A stretch of 64,000 bases of DNA, from NCBI GenBank assembly GCA_963513935.1, contig OY740774.1, forward strand, positions 24,385,949 to 24,449,948. The letters run 5' to 3'. Positions 50,301-60,292 of this stretch are shown in pieces (the first letter of the stretch is position 1; each line of letters opens with the position of its first letter). The position numbers and the translations under genes were made by a program. The notes under the pieces were generated by a model. The model did no database searches and was not told where the DNA came from. It was given only the letters and a program-made list of their open reading frames with translations. Source of the DNA: Aphrophora alni (lineage: Eukaryota > Arthropoda > Insecta > Hemiptera > Aphrophoridae).

Positions 50301-52696
50301 TCCTGTTTGAGTTATGCTTATAACATAGACCCTTTTTTTTTTTTAGAGAGGAGGAATTCGAAAATCACTTTAAAGTGAATAAAGAGTAGAAAAAATTTCA
50401 CAAACTATAGTTGCTACAGTCTAAATTGGCAAGATAGAAATGTCTAATGATTCATATTTTTGCGCTTATCGTTTTCAAAGTCTAAGTCAGTATAATAGAA
50501 ATCGTCTGATAATTGCCTATTGTGACATCAGTAACCAGTAATTAATCTAGGTTACGATTGAGAAATATTATATTATATAATATTGTACTCTATATCAATT
50601 TTAGTCTTTGTTTTACTATTCCTTAATTATACATGGCTACATGTTTCACTACCCCAGGCAGTATCATCAGGCCAGTTATTTAAGTTCACTTAAAAACTCA
50701 TTTTTACACAACACTTAATTTAACACTAATTTTCATACCTTTGTTGTATACGTCAAACATATAAAATTGTATTCAATTTCGCCATTTATGATGTACTTCT
50801 TGTCTATGTTGCACTTCCTAGAAAATTGATCCTAAATTCAGTGAATTTGTGTTTGGTATAGCATACACTAAGTTTTACAATTTACTATATTCTTACAAAT
50901 AAATTAAAATAGCTATATGAATTCAAGTTTTGATGTAGAGTAATTAATTAAATAATATATCATGAGATATATTGATTTTGGGAATATTTTTGTTGGCTGT
51001 TTAAAAATATAAAGGAACATAAACTAGAAGAAAGAATTTGATTTGATTAAATTTTAGGATTATTTTATTAACATTTCTATTTGGTTAAAATGTAAAGACT
51101 ATTTTTTGAACATTTGATTTGATTTTAAAACTAGTTTCAAGTTGGATTAATGTTGTTAGTATTAAGTATGTTTTCTGCTCTAAATTGGATAATAAATGTA
51201 TGTATTTCAGATATCACAACTGTGTTAATTTAAGTAGTGCACATTCTTCCAAATAATGTGTCCCCGGGGATTAAATTTATTTTTAAAAAGAGTACATTTG
51301 TTCAATCACATATGGGCGCCCTATATATTGAATGTAAATAGTTTGAGTACAGATGTTTGTTTATAAAATGGAGTAAATAATTTTAAAATCAGTAAATTCG
51401 TTGACCGGAGAAAAGAGGAAAATTACTAATTTTAAATTATACCTATGAACACTTACAGTACTTTTTACTTACCCTTGAAAGAGTTGCAGTTAAATTAGGG
51501 AATAATAATGAACAAGATAGTGTTAGTCAAATATAGTCATGTCCCATAGTTGTAAAAATGATGGGGTTCCATCATGATACTTACCCCGTGCTATCATACA
51601 ATTGTGCTTTCGTTGTAACGTCATATCCGTAAAGCCTAGATTGTCATCTTTGTAGATGGTTTTCATAAAGTTTTTGTCGCTGTTAGCATGATCAAGCAAT
51701 TCTTGGCTTATGTTCATACGGTTTTTCTCCTGCACAGATTTTCTGCAAACGATGATTTTCACGATCACAGCTTGAATAGCATCAGTGTTTCATCGTTTGT
51801 TGTTGTCCAGGGTCAACCAAAACTTGGATCTTCGTCAATCAATAATCTGGCCGATTTGAAACATGTAAACCACTCGTAACATTGTGTACAGCTCATACAG
51901 ACGTTCTTATGGGCCTGTTGAAGCAATACCCACGTTTCAGAAAAAGGTTTACCGATGTTAAAGCATAATATGTTACAACATTGCTCCAGAAAATCCTTCA
52001 TTTTCACTTTTCACTAGTTCGCAAAGCTGGCTGTGCATGTTTACTTAACAGGCTCTAACTTGCTAAGTGATCAAACTACAATAACGCGGCAAGCCTCGTT
52101 TTGTTTTCAAAGAATGCCAGTAGGTGTAACAAACCTAGCTAACTCAAGCAGAAATACAAAAGCTGGTGAATCGGTAAAGGAAGATACAAGACAGATACCA
52201 GTCACTTCGTGTTATGGTATCTGACTTTGTATTGACAGTTAAAATTATTTTGCATAGGAAATGGGAAGAAGGGTGGACAAATACAGAGTCCAATAAGCTG
52301 ATGGAAATAAAACGTACTGTTGTCTGTCCGTGGAATTAATCCATATGTTCCATTCGTTGAATGGAAGTGATGGTTACCCATGATCGTATCAGTCATTCCA
52401 TGATCACCTATGAATTTCTGATGGAACAAGGGAATCCACCACAATATCCATTTTGTCAAGTTGTGTTGTCAATTAACAACATCCTCATTGAATGTGTTGT
52501 GTTAAGAGGTGTGGGACGAACTTTTGCCCTACCTAATTCCATTCAGGCAATGTTGGGGGATAATGCTTAGATCCTTGATCGGCTATTGTCTTTTTTGTGT
52601 TGTCTGAAAATTTTTGATAAAATTAGAATCTACTTTTCTATTCGATTATTGCAGAGCCGCTTTATAGCTGTGTAATATTTTGTGTTGTATACAGTA

Positions 52697-52740
<44 letters not shown>

Positions 52741-53104
52741 ATATTCTATCTTTCATAACTCGTTGCAGGGCTCTTTTACAGCCCTGTAATAGTTGTTTTA
52801 ATTGTTGTTACTTATAATTTACCATAGTTTGTAATTGTTAACTTGTTGCAAAGCCATTTTACGGCTTTGTCATATATTATGTTGTTGTTTATTTTTGTTT
52901 ATCTAGTTTTTGTTTTGTTATTTTTTTAATGTGTTATTTCTAAGTTTTTAAGGTGGAGCATCTTCTTGCCCAATTTTTTAAAGGCGCTGATGACCAAAAT
53001 GGTCTTTCGTCTTAAAACTCCACAAAAAAAGAAAAGTTCACTCAAGTTCAAGTTGTACAATGTTAGCATACAATTTTTAAAGTTAGTCTTTTTTAAAACA
53101 AATC

Positions 53105-53139
<35 letters not shown>

Positions 53140-54638
53140 CCAACTTAAGTTTTTTTACAACTTAAACTCTGGATATAAATTAACTCTTTTTCTTTGCAGG
53201 TCTGAAGATGAAAATGATGACTACGAACTGAGTGATCATGACATTAACAAATTGTTGATTGTAACACAAACCTCTCAGTCTTCTCGTTTCCCTAAGCACG
53301 AAGGATACGATCGTACTGGGGACTGGCAGTCTAGAGTGAAACTAACTCAAGATTTAGAGCAAGCTATCAACATTGGACTACAATATTACGAAGAAAGCCT
53401 ATGGACAGAGGAAGAATGGATAAGTGTAAGTATAATATACATGCGAATTCCCAGTACTAATAGTTACTTCTACCAAAGAAGTTCTGTTGATCTCTTCTCT
53501 TGATCCACACATGAAATCAAAATATGTAAATTCTATTCAATTGGGTCAACTAAATATAATTCATGATATCTAATAGCTAAGGAGATACCATGAGTAGTTT
53601 TGAGGTTGCAGCGTTCCAGGGATGTATATATTCGTATAGAATATAATTTTTACCAATAAAGATCTAGTAAAATTATTGAACAAACAATAGTACTTTGTAA
53701 TCTGTTAAAAATAAATTTTATAATATGATTGATAATTAAATTTTCTAATATTTTGTTTTTCTAGTTTTGAAAGATGTATGGGAACGAAGTACATACAAAC
53801 TCAGCCCTCCAAAATGCATAGAAAATAGTTATAAGTTTGATACAAATTATGCAAGTAATAAAATTTGTTAGGGTCAACTTCTATTTCCCCTTCCCTACCA
53901 CTTGAGATATTTGAGCAATATCAAATCGTTCTATGAAATACTAAACTGTAAAATATCTTGTCATTTACAGTTTTTATATCTTTTAATTCCTTGGAACATC
54001 AAACCCACATTCAATTTCAAAATGTTGAGATGGACAGATAGTTATTATTTTAGAGAATTGTATTTCTAGGGGCTGAAAATATTGAGAACTATTAAAAACC
54101 AAATCGGTTGTGTACTTTTTGAGATGACCTTTCAAACTTAATATCTTTAATAAGGGAGTCAATACCTTTTATCTCTTCAGTGTTAATCAAATGTGATTAA
54201 ATACACCTCTGTAGATTGTACCATTATCTTAGAAATTATAATACCTATAAGTATAAAATTTTGGGTTACTATTTAGCAAGTATTTTCCCCTCTAACAATT
54301 TCCTCTTTACTATTTTCTTCTTGTTTCCTCTTTTGATTTCTTTATCAGCTTTTATTATGGGCTCAGTGTCAGTGTGTTTCGCCTAAAATTGAATTTATTT
54401 TAGATTGTATCATAATTCTTTGAACCACATTCACTTTTGTAATATCACCCTCATTGAAGCAATACAACTGCATCCGAATTTAAGGGTATCAAGGCCTACA
54501 AACTAAGTTTTAGGTATTCTCTGGCAGATTGAGCTATTAAAACTCTTGTTGGGATTCTGCGTTTTCCTGTGGAGGCAGCGCTTCAACAAGTCTTAATTGG
54601 TCAAGTCCCTGTAAATAGGAGATATTAGCAAACACGCA

Positions 54639-54669
<31 letters not shown>

Positions 54670-56425
54670 GTAATTGTACACATTTCCATTTTGTATTGAT
54701 TTTTAAACTTATACCAGTATTATCATCAGTTTGTATAGGTTGGTTGTCAGTCCACATCTGGTGAAAATATGTTGCCCAGATTGCTTTTATTCTGTGCACA
54801 TAACGATCATACTCTGTTATATGTAATTTATATACACATATATTATTTTGTACATTTTTTTGTACCAAAAAAAGTACAGACTCCCCTTGTAATAGTAATA
54901 ATTTATTTTCCTTAATTTGAAACAACATAAACACAAAAATGTATTTATATATAAAATAAAAACAAATTAAGCTATCTCATTTAATAGTGCCAGTTTAGAA
55001 GTTACCAACTTTTTGAAAAGGAGGGGGGAAAAAAACAAAAACATTAAATAAGTTCCACTAGCACTAAAATTAAATACTTTTTTTTTTAGAAAACCTTTTT
55101 TATCTCTTTGAATTCATTTCTTTAAGAGCGCCAACTTTTTTGATTGTCTATGGTTACCACAAAGACAAAATATAGATTAAACATTAATTAATAATATTAA
55201 ACATTCATATAACATTTAAATTTAAAAAACTAAAAAGGAATAGAAATTAACTATAGAAATTCATCACTTACGTTTATTAACCACAGCGATGAAACAGATC
55301 ATGAACTTCCTCCATGTCCATTATCAATTTTTTTTTTTTTTACATCTGATTACACAAGACTTTCTTATGTCTGGTAACTTATTAAATAATATTATGTTAA
55401 TAAGTCTTTATATTATCAGTGTATAGTACTACTTATTTGTATTGATATAAACATTAATTTCAGGAAAAATCTTCTTCAGGCAGTTACAAAACTGTGAACG
55501 TGATAACTCAGGAAGACTTTGAGAAGATGGCGCCACGAGCTCCACGTAAGGCTAATCCCGAAGTACCTCCCCCTCCACCTCCTTCCTTGATAACTGGTGC
55601 TTATATTACGCAAAATGAAGAAGAACTTTTACAAGAACTAAGCCAGGTATGTTTCCTCTTTCATTTCATAAATTAATTTTAACTTGTAATGGCAACAACT
55701 TTAAAACAATTTATTTTATAACTAACATTATAAATAGAATCTTAGGAATAGTATGGCTCAGTTGATGAAGGCATGTGTTTAGCTCACTACAGTTTGGACT
55801 AATGAACTGTAGATTGTGTAGGTGTAAGCCTAGTTGCTGGCAATGGGTTTTTCGTTTTACTTTTTCGTAATAATGAAGATAAAGTAAAGATGTTAAGTTC
55901 CTCAAGTTCTGTTGAGAAACATGACTATTTATAGACATCATTTTTTAACACTAGTGCTCTAGTACAAAACATTTAAATATTTTGTTTCCTAAACATACCT
56001 AAAACTATAAAAGATTATCAATACTGGAACAATATAATACATTTTTAACAGTTAAATTTTAAATTAAGAATTATTATTTTATCTATTTTTTTCATGATGG
56101 AAACCCCTCTCCCTCCATCGTTCTACTTACAACCTTTATTTATTGGTTTTTGTAATAATTGATTTATTAAGGTTAGAAATTGTTTATCCACATAACAATG
56201 TTACATAAAACCAATCAATTAACATGAAAAATGTATTAAATAATTTTGTTCATTATGTAATTTTGGAAAAAAAAAGAGAAAAAAGTTCATGCAGCTACAT
56301 TGCTCGTTAACACTTTAATCAAAGTTGCCATTCTTATAAGCAACATATAATAAATTGGGAATCAAATAATTTTACTAAGAAAACTGTGAAATAATATATA
56401 TTATATAACTAAATTTATATATATA

Positions 56426-56490
<65 letters not shown>

Positions 56491-59400
56491 TATAAAAAAC
56501 ATGATTTGTATATAATACGTACTGTATACAGGGTTATTCAGAACGAATGAATTGATTTCATAATGTAAAATTGTATTAAGGAAAATTATTATAAATATCC
56601 TACCAAATCACAATTATTCTGCCCATAATACTTGTTCCTTGTACACTACTTCCTATATTCTTTAGTCCAACAAGTATAAAATAAAGGTGTACGGTAATGG
56701 GGGAAAAAAAATAATAAAAGTATATATGTGTGGTTTCCCCTAAAAATGTACATAAAACATAAATAAAGTAACATGCGCTAGATAGTAAATATAAATAAAC
56801 TTGTTTGTATATTTCAGTCTGCTTTTATCAGTAAAAAATAGTGAGTGTAATCATACAATTAATTACATTAATTTATTCAAAATATTGTTCGAAAAATGAG
56901 AGTTATCATAGTCGAACACCATGTCAATTAACTAATAACTGTATTGTTGTTAAAAAAACTTAACAATTGTTACTTATGTGGATATATCTGATAAAAACCT
57001 CCACACAGCACAAAATAATGTACTCGTATGTAAATATATCTGCAAACCCAACTTTAGTGCTAACAATAATATAAGGTATAACAAATTTAAAGTATAGGTA
57101 TCAATCGGGATATCATAAACAATTTTCAGATCGAATTTTAGGCCTAACCAGATAGAAAATATTAATACAATTCAAATATAATTAATAAAAGTAATAAAAC
57201 CTTTATTAAAAGAACTATACTAATGTTATTTTATATATTTTGGTAGCTAAAGTAAAATTAATGTTTTATTATAGCAGTTTAAATTGTAGCTTACTTTTGA
57301 AGTTATATACAGAAATAAGTTAATTAACATTATAGAAAATTAAATGACGAAAGATAGATAGATACAAAATCAATAATAATAAAAGTAATAAGGTAAAATT
57401 AAATGAAATTATGTTTAAATAATAATAATAATAAAGTACGAACTTACGTAAATATACACTTTATGAATGATGAGATAGACTAGAGAAAATTCAATGTATA
57501 AATGAAATGACAACACCAAATGTAATGTGATTTATATAATAATGGCTTAAAACAGTGGTAAATGAAATCCAAGTGATTGTTGTGAAGTGTTTCATATAAA
57601 GCGAAGTTAACTAAAGCCTACGTCAGACCAAACATCAGACGATATTACAACTGCGATCTATGGCTACCAAGGCAGTGCATTATATAATAAATATGACAGA
57701 ATTTATCATGGACAGTTGAAAAATAAAACCATGTAAAAAAGGTTTATTATTAACAATTACGAATATTGAGTGTATGTGGCTCTAAGACAAAGAAGTATAA
57801 AAATCAATCTATGCCGACCCTTTGTTGCAAATAGAAACAATAAAGTTCAGTATTTAAGCTGAAAACTATTAAAATTTTAACCATCCAAAGAAATTCGAAT
57901 AAATTATATAAAAAGGAATCCATGAATTATAAATAAAAAAGGACATTAAGGATATTGCTGGGAGTAAATAAACATATAAAACCAGAAAAATAATAGAAGC
58001 AAAATAATTCACATTCAAATTTGTCTCTTCAAGATGAGGTAATAAGGTGGCCTAATAAAACTAAGAAAGAAAAAAACAAATAAAAATTTTATCAATCCTT
58101 TTAAATAAAAACCAAATGCATTTATAAACTATCATATGAAGCTATTTTTTAAAAAAATATGAACACTAATTAAAATTATACACAAGTCGTCTATACCTAC
58201 TAAATTAGAACTGATGTTTTTTTAAGATTGTTAAGATAGAGAAACTTTGTAAAATTTAAACTCACAATTTTGCCCCGAGAGAAAGACTTCCCATAGATAG
58301 TATTAAAATAAATAACATTATAAAATTATTGTTTGGGCTGTCTTTAAAATTATACACATGTATCAAAACGTGAACGAAAATCAAAATTGATAAAATTTAA
58401 TTCAACTGTAGTTTTTGTTTCAAATAAAACATTTGGTTACTATCTCACTGAACATCTTGATTCGACAGTATCAATAGTTGATTGAATTAATAGTGATTTT
58501 TGTCAAAATTGGCTACACCGATTTGACTCAATTTTGGTGAAATAAAGGATAATCTAAATCAGTATTCGTTATAAAAAATTTTATCTTATTTTTTAATGGA
58601 AAAATATATATTTTGATAATTATATGAAATCATGATTTTGTACATTCATACTCGTAATAAAGTTTAGAAGCATTTATCACTCTTTGTATAATGTGTTATC
58701 TTATTCGCTGAACAGGAAGTGGCAGCAGATTTGGATAATAAACACAAGCACGGCAGAACAGATCTTAACCAGCAGCAACACAGAAGAGCTCCTCGATTCT
58801 TTGCAGTAACTAAAGATCCAGAGAGACCTGAACAAGGACGGAAAAGAAAAACAAGGCATTCAAGTAATCCTCCCGTTGAAAATCATGTTGGTTGGATTAT
58901 GGATATCAGAGAACATAGGCCCCGAACTTCGTCAGTTGGGTAAGCATTGTTTGTATTTTTAGTTATAACGTAAACATTAAATGTTGTTAAGAATAACTCT
59001 TTGAATAGTGTTTTTGTATTTCTTATTTCTATTAAATGATAGATTACAACTAATCAATATCAATTACAAATTCTGTTTATTTCTAGAAGTAAATTTATTT
59101 TAAACTATTTTAATTATATTTACTTTCAAATACAAAAAACTTAGAACACCAAAATAAAAAATGAAATCTAAGGTTGTAAATAAAATACTTTACAATTTGT
59201 CTAGTTTTTAGGTACTATATTAGATGAACATAAAATCTGTACTTTTCTCTCTCCATCACTCGAAGTTTATCTTTGTGAAAACAATATATGGACTATATTA
59301 ATTGTACAACTCTTTGTCCCAATACACTATGCTATCTGTTTATTTGTTGTCAAGAAACACATTTAAACTAGCCATTATGTGCTACAGCTCTCGGATTACA

Positions 59401-60239
59401 CATTCCTTGCTAAAAATTATATATATATATTTTTTAGGATTTTGTTTGGATAAGGATTCACAGGCTTATCTTGGAAAGTGGTCCTTAGTATTTTACATAG
59501 TAGTACACAAATAGGAAAAAAATAAAACACTAGTTTTTAAATATTTCGTAACAATGTTCACTTTTTCAATCGGTAGAGAGTATCAAAAGAATACTAAATT
59601 GAAGTTTGGTTACAGAGGATGGATCTGTGTGTAGTGTTGAACCACTGATAAATGTTTTATTATTATTATTTTTGTTATTGTTATTATTCCATTTAAAAAT
59701 ATATATTTATAAATTTTAAATAAGGCTGTTTAGGAGAGGAAAATTAATAAAGGATGATTTATCCAAGATTAAGGTTTAGGAAGTTATCTAGATTTTGTGA
59801 CTACTTGATAATAGAGTTCCCATTTTCTTAGTTCTGAAGATTTGCATTCTGGAGAGAGTGATTTTATAATTTTTGTCATGGTTTGTTTTGTTTTTTTCCC
59901 TCGGTATAAATCTTTTGGCTCCGATTGCCTGGCTGTAGGGAATGGTTCGTTTACTATTCATAGGATAGCGGTGTCGAAGTGGATGTATTGTAGTTTGTTG
60001 TCAGTTTGTATTTTCCCACCCCTTATGTAACCTTTTGCTACTTGCGCAATTAAAAGTTTTTATTTTTATAGTTCAAGAAACATTACTATAAATCTCAAAT
60101 TATCTTTCAACCAAAGTTAGCTTTATTACTTAACTTAACATTTGTTAATTTCTTTAACTTGTTACACTACTGAAAAAAGAAAGTTTTTATGTGGCCTTTA
60201 TTTTATTATTTCTTATAGTTTTTTCGAGATATTAGTCAT

Positions 60240-60292
<53 letters not shown>

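Noticed and set aside
53117..53199. Upstream extension of LARP1 exon F (MCVCVCVC...)
   Set aside because: The frame runs back through a TG microsatellite and the splice acceptor; the exon begins at 53200.
54593..54934. 113-codon frame on the - strand
   Set aside because: Runs through a CA/TG microsatellite (CVCVCVC); no homology.
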